Below, piece by piece: positions 37,085 through 47,057 of a DNA stretch of 64,000 nucleotides. Position numbers and translations under genes: made by a program. Below the pieces are notes generated by a model. That model was not told the origin of the DNA. It did not search any database and was given only the letters and a program-made list of their open reading frames with translations. Location: contig LS998015.1 in NCBI GenBank assembly GCA_900498245.1, forward strand, positions 463,866-527,865, read 5' to 3'. Position 1 is the stretch's first letter. Each line of letters starts with the position of its first letter. The stretch is from Candidatus Zixiibacteriota bacterium. GTDB taxonomy: Bacteria > Zixibacteria > MSB-5A5 > GN15 > PGXB01.

Positions 37085-37196
37085 CGAGGTCAGGCGCCGA
37101 CCTCGCTTAGGCGTAAAGCAGTCGAAGAAGTCAAGTAATGTTACGATATCTCAGGCCGGTCTGTGCGTCTGGGCACCGCAGACCGGCTATTTTTCT
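37085..37196 (+). terminator. Two hairpins, the second a rho-independent terminator
   Basis: The first hairpin (37085-37105) is CGAGGTC/GACCTCG with a seven-base loop. The second (37155-37187) has GCCGGTCTG/CAGACCGGC arms and is followed by TATTTTTC. They end the peptide operon. The remaining DNA to 37412 has no gene and probably holds the promoter of the giant protein. Confidence 0.7.
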
Positions 37197-37412
37197 ACAT
37201 TTCCGGCTTCCGGGACCTATTATCTTTCTGTGTGGAATGTGAGAAAAATCACTTGCAAGAGAGGGCAGATCCCATATATTTGGATTTAGTTATATTTGTA
37301 GCTAGGGCGATCCTGTCTGCCCTCATCGTTTCTTTTCATCACGTCGTTGCATCTACAATAGGGGCGGGGGTTTCCGGCGATAATTGGATGAAGTCCACAA
37401 TCGGAGAGAGAC

Positions 37413-40400
37413 ATGGGCGAATATCATTTTCTTCATGCTAAGAACTCTGATCCTGGCAGATGCAAGCAGGTTCTTTTCCTTTTCTGCAGGTCTATATTTA
37501 TTTTCCTGATCATCGGCGTTACCGGCACGGGCGCATTCGCAGCTGCTAATGCAGACATCACAATAACCTCCACAAGTCCAAATCCGGTAGTTGCAGGAAA
37601 CACTGTTCGAATAAACTTCAACGTGACCAATACAGGCACTACGTCGCAGACATTCGGAGTCGGAGGTGAAATCAGACAAGGCTCAAGTGTACTAGCTGGC
37701 CTTGGTACTAAGACCACTTCTTATGTCAGCCCAGGTTACTCATCCAGCGGTTACTTCGATTTCGTTGTCCCTAGTGGTTGGTCAGGCACCTATACTGCCA
37801 GAGTAGCAGTCTGGACAGGTTCCCCCGGCTCCAGTACGTGGCTTGACAGCTATGACCGAGATTTCACTGTTCAGGCTCAGAGTATTGACGGAAGTATCAC
37901 TGTATCCTCAATATCTACAGTAGTGTCTGGTAATGCAATCACAGTGAGTTACACGGTCACTAATAGTGGTAACGTCTCTCACAGCTTCGGCGTGGGGTGT
38001 GAAATCAGGCAGGGATCGACTGTCCGTGCGGACCTTGGAACGCAAACAACACCTTCTATTTCACCGGGTGCCAATAGAACAGGGTCGTTCTCGTACACTA
38101 TTCCTGCAGGTTGGTCTGGGGGAACGTATACGGCAAGAGCCGTGCTGTGGTCTGGCACACCCGGCTCCAGTACGTGGCTTGACAACTATGACCGCGATTT
38201 TACAGTCCAGGCTCAAAATGTAGATGGGAGTATTACTGTTGCATCAATCTCAACAGTGATCGCCGGTAACTCAGTGACAATCAACTACACCGTCACTAAC
38301 GATGGCAATGTCTCCCACAGCTTCGGCGTGGGATGTGAGATCAGACAGGGGTCGACTGTCCGTGCAGACCTTGGCACCCAGACCACTTCTTCGATATCCC
38401 CCGGAGCTAATAGATCAGGCTCATTCTCATATACCGTTCCTTCAGGTTGGTCTGGCGGGACATATACTGCAAGAGCCGTCCTGTGGTCTGGTACTCCTGG
38501 TTCCAGTACGTGGCTTGACAGCTACGACCGGGATTTCACCGTTCAGGCTCAGAGTATTGACGGAAGTATCACTGTATCCTCAATATCTACAGTAGTGTCT
38601 GGTAATTCAATCACAGTGAGTTACACGGTCACTAATAGTGGTAACGTCTCTCACAGCTTCGGCGTGGGGTGTGAGATTAGAAGAAATGATGTTGTCCAGG
38701 CTGATTTGGGCGCACAGACGACCGCCCAAATTGGAGTGGGCTCCAATTCTTCTGGTAGCTTTGTCTTCGATGTTCCCGCTTACTGGACTGCTGGTACATA
38801 CATAGCTAGGGCTGTACTCTGGACTGGGACGCCGGGATCAAGTACTTGGCTGGATTCATATGATCGTAGCTTCCAGGTAGAGAATCAATCGCCAGAACTC
38901 ACTGGTAGAATTGCACTTCACAGAGATAGCGATAACCACACGTTACATTCGGCCGTAAATAGCGATGATGGTAATGTGTTCATCTACAATCCTGACGGCG
39001 GACTCTTGAGCAATGTAACTCAAATGAAGTCAATTGGGAACTGCATGAACCCGGATTTTGCACCGGATGGTTCGGCACTGACTTTTATGGCGATTCCGTC
39101 AGGTGAAACCCTTTCGTGGGCAAATATGCGAGTTTTCGTGTTTGATCTTGCACAGGGTGAATTGGTGGATTTGGGAAGTGGACAAGATCCAAAATTCTCT
39201 GCAGACGGGCTCTCAATTGTATACAAGAAGAATGAGCAGCTATGGCAAATGAACAGAGACGGCTCATCAAACACTCCATTAACGTCAAGCGAAGGGGAAA
39301 AATCTGGACCCAATTTCTCCCCAGTGATTGGCGATAACCGCATCGTGTACTGGAACACATACTGGGTAGGGTCATCAAAACGCGGTGATATCGCGATTCG
39401 TTATCCCAGCGGTGCCGAGCAGACTCTCGTTTATGGCTCCGATACAAGATACTGCTACTATCCGATGTGGCGAGACGCCGATCGCATTCTGTATACTGTG
39501 TCTGATGGAGGTGATGATCTTTATGAATATGTGGTATCGACAGGATCAAATCTCGCACTTCCTTCTCCTCTAAATGGTCCTTCTGAAGATGCCGACCCAT
39601 TTCCTGTTAATGACTTGATAGGCTTTTCGAGCACTCGTGTGGAGAATTCTGGTGGAGGCTATGATCTATACCTGGCAAGCGCCACTGGAACATCTGTACA
39701 AGAACTAACAGAGGTGAGTTCTTCACTACATGAACTTGGTGGTTCCTATACACCATATGGGCACTCGCGGAAGCTTGTAGTGCTTGCTCCGATAGGCGGA
39801 GAGACTGTTCAATCGGGTACGGTCTACACGTTGCAGGTTCAAGCGTATTCTGACAGAGCCGTATGGTCGGGAGTCGACATCACGGTGAAAATGTCCGGTC
39901 CAACGAATGTGTCCTTCGCAGGACTAAATGATAATGGGACTTCTGGCGATCAGGTGGCGGGCGATGGCATATATTCAATAACAATAACTTTGCCATCAGT
40001 GAGTGGGGATTATACGGTTGGCGCGTCTGCGATATCTATTGACAACGGCCTTGAAATTGACATCGTGTCGAATAGTCAGAGCGTAACATTATATGACCCA
40101 ACTGGCTCACTCCAGGTCACTTTGGAACCAGATGGTGCTATTACTGCTGGAGCTCAGTGGCGGGTTGATGGTGGAGCATGGCACAATAGCGGCTATACTC
40201 AGACAGGTTTGAAGGTCGGCCAGCACGAAGTGTCGTTCAATTCCATCGTTGACTGGACTGCACCAAGTCCACAGACTGTTACTATCAACGACAACCTGCT
40301 CACCACAGCGACCGGTACATATGTCCAGCACACTGGCGCTCTGACGGTCACCATCCTTCCTCAAGAAGCCGTTGATGCTGGTGCCAAATGGAGACGAGCC

Positions 40401-42419
40401 GGAACCTCCACATGGCATTACAGTGGCTATACGGAATCTGAAATACCGGTCGGCGAGTACGATGTCGAGTTTTCGGACATCGCCTCCTGGACACCTCCGG
40501 CCAATGTGCCAGTTACCGTAACTCACAACGAAATGAGCACCGTCGAAGGCACTTACACTCAGGAGACAGGTTCGGTTGTTGTAACTATCGAGCCACAAGG
40601 CGCCAGAGACGCTGGTGCACAATGGCGGCTTGATGGAGGACCCTGGCTCAATAGCGGGGCGACCAGCGGAGGCATTGCTGTTGGGGCGCATACAGTTGAA
40701 TTCAAGCCAATTGATTGTTGGGTAGAACCAGATCCAATCATTGTGCAAGTCACCCTTGGTGAGTTGGTATCCGAGACCGGGACTTATGAGTTTGACTCAA
40801 AGCCAATTACTCCATCATTTACCTGCACTCCTGGCTGCGGGCACATTGACGTAGAAATTATAGCAACCAACGATAAGTCCTACGCTATGACATTGTCCAT
40901 GTACAACGGTAGTACGCAAATGTGGTCACAGCCGGTTGCCCCTGGCCAGACACTAACCACTACAAACGAATTCATAACCACAACGACCGATGAGTACTGT
41001 CTGACTGCAATTCTGTCTGGAATGTGCGGCAACAGTGATCCCGCTACCTGTTGCGCGACACCCCTGTCACCCCCCCCATCGCCAAATTCGTTCTCATCCT
41101 CGAGCGGATGTAACTCGGTCACCTATATATGGAACGCAGTTCCCGGCGCAGACGGATACTGTGTTTACATCAACGGTGACTCAGTATGGTCGGGTACGGA
41201 AACCAGTCACGAATTCACAGGTTTGGAGCCTGTCGTTCACATGTTCACTGTTGCATCCTATAATGAGTGTGGCCCGGGAGAGCAGTCGACCGGGCTGGGG
41301 AAAACTCCGTTGGCCATTCCTGATGTCCCCAGTTGGTGCACTGCCAGCGACAACAATTGTGGCTACATTTCGCTTTCTTGGGAAAATGTGGAAAGAGACG
41401 GAGGTTATGTCATCTACCGCGACGGCAGTAGCACGCCTATTGACACGGTGCCTCATGATACCACGAACTATTTTGACAGCACAATTGGGCAGCACGACTA
41501 CGCAGTGTCCGCGTTCAATTACACCTGCGGTGAATCAGAAAAGAGCAGTATTGCGACAGGTGTCGGCCGCGCCGTTCCGTCTGGTAGTCAGCCTTCCATT
41601 GAACCTTTAGTTAATCGAATAGAGATCACTTGGCCCGTAAACTCAGCGGCGCTTTCTTACGAGCTTCGAGTAACCACTCCTGAATCGGTTGGCGATATGG
41701 TTGTGTCGCTCAGTGGGGCCGGATTCGTCTTTGCGTTGCCAACGGACTCTATCGGGCTGGCTACATCTGGCTTGTATGGAGTTGAGCTGACCTGCATAAA
41801 CGATTGTGGCCGGTCGGATCCTCTGACTGACTCCATCGAGTTGTATCACATTGGCGGGGAGGTTCTCTTTTCGGATCCTGGTGATCACCCAGGACCTTAC
41901 TGGGTCTATATAGGCTCTCAGGAAGGACTTTATCTGTCCGCCATGCTTTCTGTGATGGATTCAGCTTTGACCAATGATAGCGGTCTCTACCGGTTCGTCA
42001 TTCCCTCGGGCAGTTACCGCGTGTGGTGTGAACTTGACACCATCCATGTTCAGGATGTTGACGTTGTTGATGCGCCAATTGATGACGTGAATCTCGATGT
42101 CGCCACCGGTGTAGATGATATTGATGAGTCTGGATTACCAAACACCTTTTCGTTATCCCAGAATTACCCCAACCCATTCAATCCGACGACTCAGATTGAG
42201 TTTGAGATTCCGAGGGCGAGTTTTGTCGAGATTCATATATATAACACGCTGGGGCAGCAGCTTCGCATACTGGTCAGCGAACGACTTTCAGCTGGTCGCA
42301 AGGTCGTGAGTTGGGATGGTACTGATGACGGAGGGATGCCGGTTGCTTCCGGGATATATTTCTACCGGATCAGCACGGATGGTTATGCCGAAGCCAAAAA
42401 GATGATCTTGCTGAAGTAG
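37413..42419 (+). CDS. Giant secreted repeat protein with T9SS-type C-terminal sorting domain
   Basis: A 1668-residue protein behind GGAGAG. A long basic N-terminus and a signal peptide (about 20-45) lead into four CARDB/Ig-like repeats of 112 residues (about 46-492) with STWLDSYDRDFTVQ. A PD40/TolB-like propeller follows (about 495-780), then an Ig-like domain ending near residue 895, three PEGA-like repeats (about 897-1127, for example AGAQWRVDGG), fibronectin-III-like domains (about 1130-1480), and a final sorting domain with NYPNPFNPTT and ASGIYFYRI. Such C-terminal domains direct export by the type IX (Por) route or an equivalent in FCB bacteria. It is probably a surface adhesin or matrix protein and opens the operon to 46937. 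Confidence 0.85.
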   Translation: MGEYHFLHAKNSDPGRCKQVLFLFCRSIFIFLIIGVTGTGAFAAANADITITSTSPNPVVAGNTVRINFNVTNTGTTSQTFGVGGEIRQGSSVLAGLGTKTTSYVSPGYSSSGYFDFVVPSGWSGTYTARVAVWTGSPGSSTWLDSYDRDFTVQAQSIDGSITVSSISTVVSGNAITVSYTVTNSGNVSHSFGVGCEIRQGSTVRADLGTQTTPSISPGANRTGSFSYTIPAGWSGGTYTARAVLWSGTPGSSTWLDNYDRDFTVQAQNVDGSITVASISTVIAGNSVTINYTVTNDGNVSHSFGVGCEIRQGSTVRADLGTQTTSSISPGANRSGSFSYTVPSGWSGGTYTARAVLWSGTPGSSTWLDSYDRDFTVQAQSIDGSITVSSISTVVSGNSITVSYTVTNSGNVSHSFGVGCEIRRNDVVQADLGAQTTAQIGVGSNSSGSFVFDVPAYWTAGTYIARAVLWTGTPGSSTWLDSYDRSFQVENQSPELTGRIALHRDSDNHTLHSAVNSDDGNVFIYNPDGGLLSNVTQMKSIGNCMNPDFAPDGSALTFMAIPSGETLSWANMRVFVFDLAQGELVDLGSGQDPKFSADGLSIVYKKNEQLWQMNRDGSSNTPLTSSEGEKSGPNFSPVIGDNRIVYWNTYWVGSSKRGDIAIRYPSGAEQTLVYGSDTRYCYYPMWRDADRILYTVSDGGDDLYEYVVSTGSNLALPSPLNGPSEDADPFPVNDLIGFSSTRVENSGGGYDLYLASATGTSVQELTEVSSSLHELGGSYTPYGHSRKLVVLAPIGGETVQSGTVYTLQVQAYSDRAVWSGVDITVKMSGPTNVSFAGLNDNGTSGDQVAGDGIYSITITLPSVSGDYTVGASAISIDNGLEIDIVSNSQSVTLYDPTGSLQVTLEPDGAITAGAQWRVDGGAWHNSGYTQTGLKVGQHEVSFNSIVDWTAPSPQTVTINDNLLTTATGTYVQHTGALTVTILPQEAVDAGAKWRRAGTSTWHYSGYTESEIPVGEYDVEFSDIASWTPPANVPVTVTHNEMSTVEGTYTQETGSVVVTIEPQGARDAGAQWRLDGGPWLNSGATSGGIAVGAHTVEFKPIDCWVEPDPIIVQVTLGELVSETGTYEFDSKPITPSFTCTPGCGHIDVEIIATNDKSYAMTLSMYNGSTQMWSQPVAPGQTLTTTNEFITTTTDEYCLTAILSGMCGNSDPATCCATPLSPPPSPNSFSSSSGCNSVTYIWNAVPGADGYCVYINGDSVWSGTETSHEFTGLEPVVHMFTVASYNECGPGEQSTGLGKTPLAIPDVPSWCTASDNNCGYISLSWENVERDGGYVIYRDGSSTPIDTVPHDTTNYFDSTIGQHDYAVSAFNYTCGESEKSSIATGVGRAVPSGSQPSIEPLVNRIEITWPVNSAALSYELRVTTPESVGDMVVSLSGAGFVFALPTDSIGLATSGLYGVELTCINDCGRSDPLTDSIELYHIGGEVLFSDPGDHPGPYWVYIGSQEGLYLSAMLSVMDSALTNDSGLYRFVIPSGSYRVWCELDTIHVQDVDVVDAPIDDVNLDVATGVDDIDESGLPNTFSLSQNYPNPFNPTTQIEFEIPRASFVEIHIYNTLGQQLRILVSERLSAGRKVVSWDGTDDGGMPVASGIYFYRISTDGYAEAKKMILLK
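37545..38888 (+). repeat. Four tandem 336-bp coding repeats
   Basis: The unit starts are near 37545, 37881, 38217 and 38553. Units 2 and 4 open with nearly identical DNA for about 130 bp (37881-38010 versus 38553-38682, with one clear base change seen in the GCA/TCA codon). Units 2 and 3 are most alike in their middle and end. This mosaic suggests recent duplication or gene conversion. Confidence 0.85.
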
Positions 42420-42426
42420 GTTCACC

Positions 42427-43170
42427 GTGAAGAAGTGCTATTTGCATTTGCCAACGTTTGTGACTTTGGTAGCAGCCCTGTTTTTACCTTTTGGAGCCTC
42501 GGCCCAAGACATGGAGATATATGACACCAAATTTGGTATTAAGAACATCACACCCAGCATCATAATTGATGAGAATAGTCTCACTGGCGACTATGACGTG
42601 TACTCGGTCAGCAAATATGGTCTAAGGACCATCTCTCCGGACGCCGTAATTGAGAACAACGAATACTTGGGTATCTGGAAAGTTTATCGAGTCAGTGACT
42701 ACGGAGTGAAGGATTTCATGCCATCAATGGAAGCCGAAGAAAGTGAGTTTGATGGGACCGTTCGCATCTACGACGTCAATGAGTTGGGGTTGAAGGACAT
42801 AGCACCGTCAGCTATCATTGAGAGGTCCTCATACTCCGATGAGATCAAAATCTATGATGTAAATGAGTACGGCATCAAGAATATCTCCCCTTCCGAGGTA
42901 ATTCGTAAACAAGGTGACCAGTACAGTGTCTACAATGTAAGTGAGTATGGCATTCCCGAAGTCACGCCATCCCGCATTATCGAGGTCAAAGAGCAGCCTA
43001 CCGTCTTTGGAATTGTGCTTCTACCTTCAATAACGCAAATCAAGTATGATCCTGCGAACACCAAGCTCAAAGCCATTCAGCGTTTCAAGGAATTGCCCGA
43101 TAGTCTAAGCGAAAAGGAGGAATGGCGATCCAGCAAGAATAAGAAAGAGTCTGAGGGGAGTGATTTGTGA
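42427..43170 (+). CDS. Secreted protein with six 28-residue repeats (Y-D-V-x-E-Y-G type)
   Basis: A 247-residue protein starting at GTG, seven bases after the giant protein. A signal peptide (about 1-26, ending GASA) precedes six repeats of about 28 residues. Each has the consensus IYDVNEYGIKNISPSxIIE with a following acidic turn; examples start at residues 31, 59, 87, 116, 143 and 170. A hydrophobic stretch (TVFGIVLLPSI) and a charged tail follow. The regular beta-type repeats suggest a solenoid or blade structure. No known repeat family was recognised. The last four bases overlap the next gene (GTGA). Confidence 0.65.
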   Translation: MKKCYLHLPTFVTLVAALFLPFGASAQDMEIYDTKFGIKNITPSIIIDENSLTGDYDVYSVSKYGLRTISPDAVIENNEYLGIWKVYRVSDYGVKDFMPSMEAEESEFDGTVRIYDVNELGLKDIAPSAIIERSSYSDEIKIYDVNEYGIKNISPSEVIRKQGDQYSVYNVSEYGIPEVTPSRIIEVKEQPTVFGIVLLPSITQIKYDPANTKLKAIQRFKELPDSLSEKEEWRSSKNKKESEGSDL

Positions 43171-45632
43171 ACCAGAATGCAGGCGAAGAATACATTGTAT
43201 GTCCGTACTGTGATGCCACACTCAGGATTCCGAAGACTCAGCAGACACTCAAGATAACATGCCCCAGCTGCACTTCCGTCTTCTTCCACAATCTTCCAAG
43301 AAAACGGCCAAGAATAAATAAGAAGCTGGTTTGGGGAGCGATAATTGTAGCGGTCATCGTTCTGTTTGCTTTACTGAATCAGAATGATAGGCCACATTTG
43401 CCAACAAGTACGGGTCGTGATGCTGCAAGAAGCACCCCGAGCAATTGGATTTCTATTTCCTATGGCGGCCTTGTAGACAAGAATCTATTTACCCATAGCG
43501 GTGAGACGGTTGGCGCCATAATTACACGGATTCCACAATACGACGACGAGTTCAAGGGGCTAGTTCAGCCTTACTTGGAGCCGTTTTCTGTACTTTGCCA
43601 TGACGTGCTGCTAGCCGTCAATGGTCCGGACACATTGCCGTTCGTCAATATTGTCAGTCACTACCCAGTTGGCTCTGAACAACCAGCATGGGCAGCCCTA
43701 TTTAGGGAAGGTCATTATCAGCTCTATTATAGTCCGACCAAGATAAGGCTGTTTTTGGAGGGTACTGACCCACATCGGAGTTTCGAGAAGAACAGATCTG
43801 TAGTGCGACATGCCATAAATGATGTCGTTAGCAACGGGGCAACAAAGATTGATACCGTGGAGATCTATGTATTCACTAACGATTATGCTACTACCACCAT
43901 TAAGCTCAATACGATTCCTGCCTCATATGCTATCGGAGACATAGATCTTGGACCAGAACATCACTCAATCGACCTTGATGCGATCGCTGAGTTCCTGGAT
44001 GAGGGGGTGACTTTGGAGGCTGTAGAAGTTGACCAGAACAACGATCTATATTTCTATGGCAAAGCATCACAAAAACAGACATTAGCGGGCAATGCATTAT
44101 CAACTGCCGACTTGGCTGTTATCTACCGGTCCGTATTTCATTATGGCAATAACTCTCCCTATATTAGCCTCGATAAGCACGAAGACAATAGATTCGCAAA
44201 GGTCAACTTCGGAGGATATTTAGAGGATACTCACGCTGGCAACGTTGTTTTGGAGGCTGATAAACTGTTCAAAGCCCTAAGTACTGGGATTGATCCAAAT
44301 ACTCACAGGATCATACGGGATCGCATTACAAGAGCAGTACCAGATTTTTTAACAGAGGACGAGCGATCGTTAATGGAGAATTCTGGAACGGGCCACACTC
44401 AGATACGCTACTGGTTTTACCCCGATTCAATTGGAACCGTTACTGATGGCTCTATTGGTGCAGTTCTTACAAATCAATTTCTAGCGGACGTCGAGCGAAT
44501 GGACATGCCACTAAACGTCAGCAGTGCTGTTCGTCGCACTATCGGCCACCTTAACAACCATTTTGTTCAATATGAAAGTGCATTCCAGACGTTTCGGGAG
44601 CTGAGTACCGTAGGCAGGTTAATGGCGCTAGTGAACTGGCTACAAGGAATGGATATTTCCAGCAGGGTGGAACTTGATGAGCTACTGACTGTTAGACTCC
44701 CGGCTTTTCAGACTCCGAGAAAAACCACGAAGATGCTGGCAGTAACAGCTGCAGCATATCCGAAGTCGTCTTTCGTTGGTTCAGGAGATATCCGTGATAA
44801 CTCAAAAGTCTACTACATCTCGGATCTGCTGGAAAAGTGTGCCACAAACACAACTGACAAACAGTTTTTGGAGATAGCCGGCACTTACTTCGATAACCTC
44901 AACGCTGATGATCTCGCTCCGCCCCAATATGTAAGCCTTAAGGCTAAGGCTGAATCAATGGAAACAACAATCAATTACTATGATGGGCAGTTGGAATCCT
45001 TGGATAGGCAGATTCAGCAGAGTGAGCGTACACTGGTTGAGTACAGTTCGGTATCCATAAATCAACATAACACACTAGTAGATAAGTATAACGACATGCT
45101 CATCGCCCAGAGAAAAAGAATTGACGACTACAACGTCATCATAAACAGAATCAATAATATGAATTTGGTCACAAACTGTATCACATCAGTCGGTGGCGGC
45201 ATAAACCTGAGGCCTAAAGAGTTTAGAAAGATCACTCGTTCCAAAACCGCCCCGAAAATCGAGGAAATTGCATCACTTAAAGGTAAAGTCAAGTTGATCG
45301 GCAAAATCGCAAGGGCTGGCGACTGGATAAAGAGCCGGGTTGTGAATGGCGGCGCTCGGATAAATGAAATCTCACTTGACACATGGAAGATGGTGAAGTC
45401 CAGTAATGGTACGACAGTCTATTCATACTCTGCTGGCAAAACTGATAAGATGTCAACGACTGTTTCTCCTGCGGGCGGGGGTTGGAAAACTGAGATTGTC
45501 ATTAATGGGCAGGCAGAATTGGCTCAGTATTCAGAGGGAATGAGCTCTGTTCGGGTTAGCCATTCGGAAGGAAACATCCAGGGGGTTGGGAAATTGAACA
45601 AACAAGGTAGTGCAGTGGTATTCTCAAAATGA
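43167..45632 (+). CDS. Zinc-ribbon, single-helix membrane protein of unknown function
   Basis: An 821-residue protein from GTG. An N-terminal zinc ribbon (CPYC then CPSC) is followed by one transmembrane helix (about 52-69, LVWGAIIVAVIVLFALL) and a very large remaining domain. Its C-terminal third includes a coiled coil (about 585-660) and ends in a serine/glycine-rich beta-like region. The zinc ribbon would face the cytoplasm and the rest the periplasm or exterior. No family was recognised. It is translationally coupled to the repeat protein before it. Confidence 0.55.
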   Translation: MNQNAGEEYIVCPYCDATLRIPKTQQTLKITCPSCTSVFFHNLPRKRPRINKKLVWGAIIVAVIVLFALLNQNDRPHLPTSTGRDAARSTPSNWISISYGGLVDKNLFTHSGETVGAIITRIPQYDDEFKGLVQPYLEPFSVLCHDVLLAVNGPDTLPFVNIVSHYPVGSEQPAWAALFREGHYQLYYSPTKIRLFLEGTDPHRSFEKNRSVVRHAINDVVSNGATKIDTVEIYVFTNDYATTTIKLNTIPASYAIGDIDLGPEHHSIDLDAIAEFLDEGVTLEAVEVDQNNDLYFYGKASQKQTLAGNALSTADLAVIYRSVFHYGNNSPYISLDKHEDNRFAKVNFGGYLEDTHAGNVVLEADKLFKALSTGIDPNTHRIIRDRITRAVPDFLTEDERSLMENSGTGHTQIRYWFYPDSIGTVTDGSIGAVLTNQFLADVERMDMPLNVSSAVRRTIGHLNNHFVQYESAFQTFRELSTVGRLMALVNWLQGMDISSRVELDELLTVRLPAFQTPRKTTKMLAVTAAAYPKSSFVGSGDIRDNSKVYYISDLLEKCATNTTDKQFLEIAGTYFDNLNADDLAPPQYVSLKAKAESMETTINYYDGQLESLDRQIQQSERTLVEYSSVSINQHNTLVDKYNDMLIAQRKRIDDYNVIINRINNMNLVTNCITSVGGGINLRPKEFRKITRSKTAPKIEEIASLKGKVKLIGKIARAGDWIKSRVVNGGARINEISLDTWKMVKSSNGTTVYSYSAGKTDKMSTTVSPAGGGWKTEIVINGQAELAQYSEGMSSVRVSHSEGNIQGVGKLNKQGSAVVFSK

Positions 45633-45660
45633 TGAAAATCAAGTCCGGTGATATGGATTA

Positions 45661-46068
45661 ATGGAGATTATTCTAGCAATAATGGGCGTGATTATCGGGC
45701 TGTTCTCGTTTCTGTATGCGCTCAAGACCCAACGTGAAAAGCGCAAATTCGAGAGGTTGGTTAAGTCGAACCTTGCAGGCCTAGCTGGCAGCATCGTAAT
45801 GATTCGGAATAACCCGGCGCTAGCTCACAAGAACATTGATTATATACTGAAACATCTGGATGTAATAGAATCGACGCCTGAATTGAACCGCATTCTGAAT
45901 CGGTTGGCATGGGCTCAAGGCGATTCTGCGGCCGCTCATAGGTTGCTGGAAGTCCTGCTTAACGATGTATTGACACTTCAAGAAGGCCTTTTCGGAACAA
46001 GAGACATTGTTCGCCCTGACAGCCATGAGGAAGGCAATGTAACAAATGAAGTTGAGGGTGCTTCATGA
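45661..46068 (+). CDS. Small membrane-anchored helical protein
   Basis: A 135-residue protein with one N-terminal transmembrane helix (IILAIMGVIIGLFSFLYAL) then a basic segment and two or three amphipathic helices. No enzyme motif is seen. It overlaps the next gene by ATGA and lies 28 bases after the zinc-ribbon protein, so it belongs to the same operon. The topology (short anchor, cytoplasmic helical body) suggests an adaptor to the next gene's product. Confidence 0.5.
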   Translation: MEIILAIMGVIIGLFSFLYALKTQREKRKFERLVKSNLAGLAGSIVMIRNNPALAHKNIDYILKHLDVIESTPELNRILNRLAWAQGDSAAAHRLLEVLLNDVLTLQEGLFGTRDIVRPDSHEEGNVTNEVEGAS

Positions 46069-46937
46069 GTGATAATGATCGCGAACAAACCCGGGATCAG
46101 ATACGAAAAGCCAAGGAATTTGTTACTCACTCGAAGGAACGAATAGGCGAACAGATAGAAAAATACCGGGGATTATATGACCAACTTGAGTATTCAGAGT
46201 ATTATCTATCTGAACAGGAGAAGATTCTGTCTCAAGAAGTCTCCGTCCCTCCTATATATACATCAACTGCCAGCGGAATGGCTCACTCTGGAAGCATGAT
46301 TTCCAGTGAAATTGATGGAATGTTGAACTCACAAGAATTGGTATTTCGCGGTATTGAAGACCACACTAAGTTACTTACTAGTTCTGTAACCGGCACTTAT
46401 TCAATGTTAGCAATGCAGACAACTGGTACAATTCACTTCGGTGGCCCTTTACCTAGCTTGGAAATAGATTGGGACTCCCTAGATAGGAGTGTCTCGGAGA
46501 TCGATCCGGATCTGGGCAAAATAGTGCGGGGTGCCAGAGCAGCACTCGACGATCCGTCACCAGATAGCGTTCGCCACGCATGTCATTCCCTACGCGATTG
46601 CCTAACTCATGTGATGGATCGATTGGCTCCTATTGAGGATGTGAAACAAGCCAATTGGTATATAGAAGACAAAACTTCCAAAACTGGTGTCACCAGAAAA
46701 CAACGACTAATCTACATCGCTCTAGGTAGTCACGCCAAAGACACCAATCCTGACGACCTATCCGAATCAGAGCTCGAACTTGTAGCAAATACTATCGAAG
46801 TCAACAATGAGATCATCAAGAACTCGCATAAGCTAAAAGAAGCTCCGGCAGAGAAGATAAAACCCTCGGTGCGGGGTTACTGCTCGAATATCGTTACTCT
46901 CCTAGACCTACACAAGTCTAATAGCCATATCAGCTAA
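46065..46937 (+). CDS. Hypothetical protein with pPIWI-associated-nuclease-like C-terminal half
   Basis: A 290-residue soluble protein. The N-terminal ~70 residues form a coiled coil (DQIRKAKEFVTHSKERIGEQ). The C-terminal part, IVRGARAALDDPSPDSVRHACHSLRDCLTHVMDRLAP, then a Lys/Thr-rich TGVTRKQRLIYIAL and a late helical tail, resembles the predicted pPIWI-associating nuclease group and related defence-island proteins. The call rests on that single pattern and is tentative. It is the last gene before repeat R1 and closes the operon that begins with the giant secreted protein. Confidence 0.4.
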   Translation: MSDNDREQTRDQIRKAKEFVTHSKERIGEQIEKYRGLYDQLEYSEYYLSEQEKILSQEVSVPPIYTSTASGMAHSGSMISSEIDGMLNSQELVFRGIEDHTKLLTSSVTGTYSMLAMQTTGTIHFGGPLPSLEIDWDSLDRSVSEIDPDLGKIVRGARAALDDPSPDSVRHACHSLRDCLTHVMDRLAPIEDVKQANWYIEDKTSKTGVTRKQRLIYIALGSHAKDTNPDDLSESELELVANTIEVNNEIIKNSHKLKEAPAEKIKPSVRGYCSNIVTLLDLHKSNSHIS

Positions 46938-46959
46938 TCGCGACCTGCCCCCCCCTAAC

Positions 46960-47057
46960 TTATTGATTTCCAACGAGTTCCGCTTGATGTGGAGTAGCGT
47001 GTTCTTACCGGGAAACTGAATCTCACAAAAGTTTGGGGAGAGTGATATTGGGGCCGC
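46960..47057 (+). repeat. R1: copy 1 of a ~100-bp repeat resembling the recombinase-gene end
   Basis: It opens TTATTGATTTCC, has TTCCGCTTG, and closes with AGTTTGGGGAGAGTGATA (47030-47047) and GGGGCCGC. The 18-base block matches 16 of 18 bases of the recombinase gene's 3' end (807-824, minus strand). GATTTC and TTCCGCTTG are also present there in the same order and nearly the same spacing (65 versus 62 bases from GATTTC to AGTTTG). Confidence 0.8.

Noticed and set aside
37545..38888. CRISPR array
   Set aside because: The repeats are long coding units of 336 bp in frame within a secreted protein, with no spacers. No CRISPR array was seen anywhere in the window.
40107..40748. A 213-codon minus-strand frame inside the giant protein
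   Set aside because: It is antisense to the PEGA-like repeats and shows no domain.
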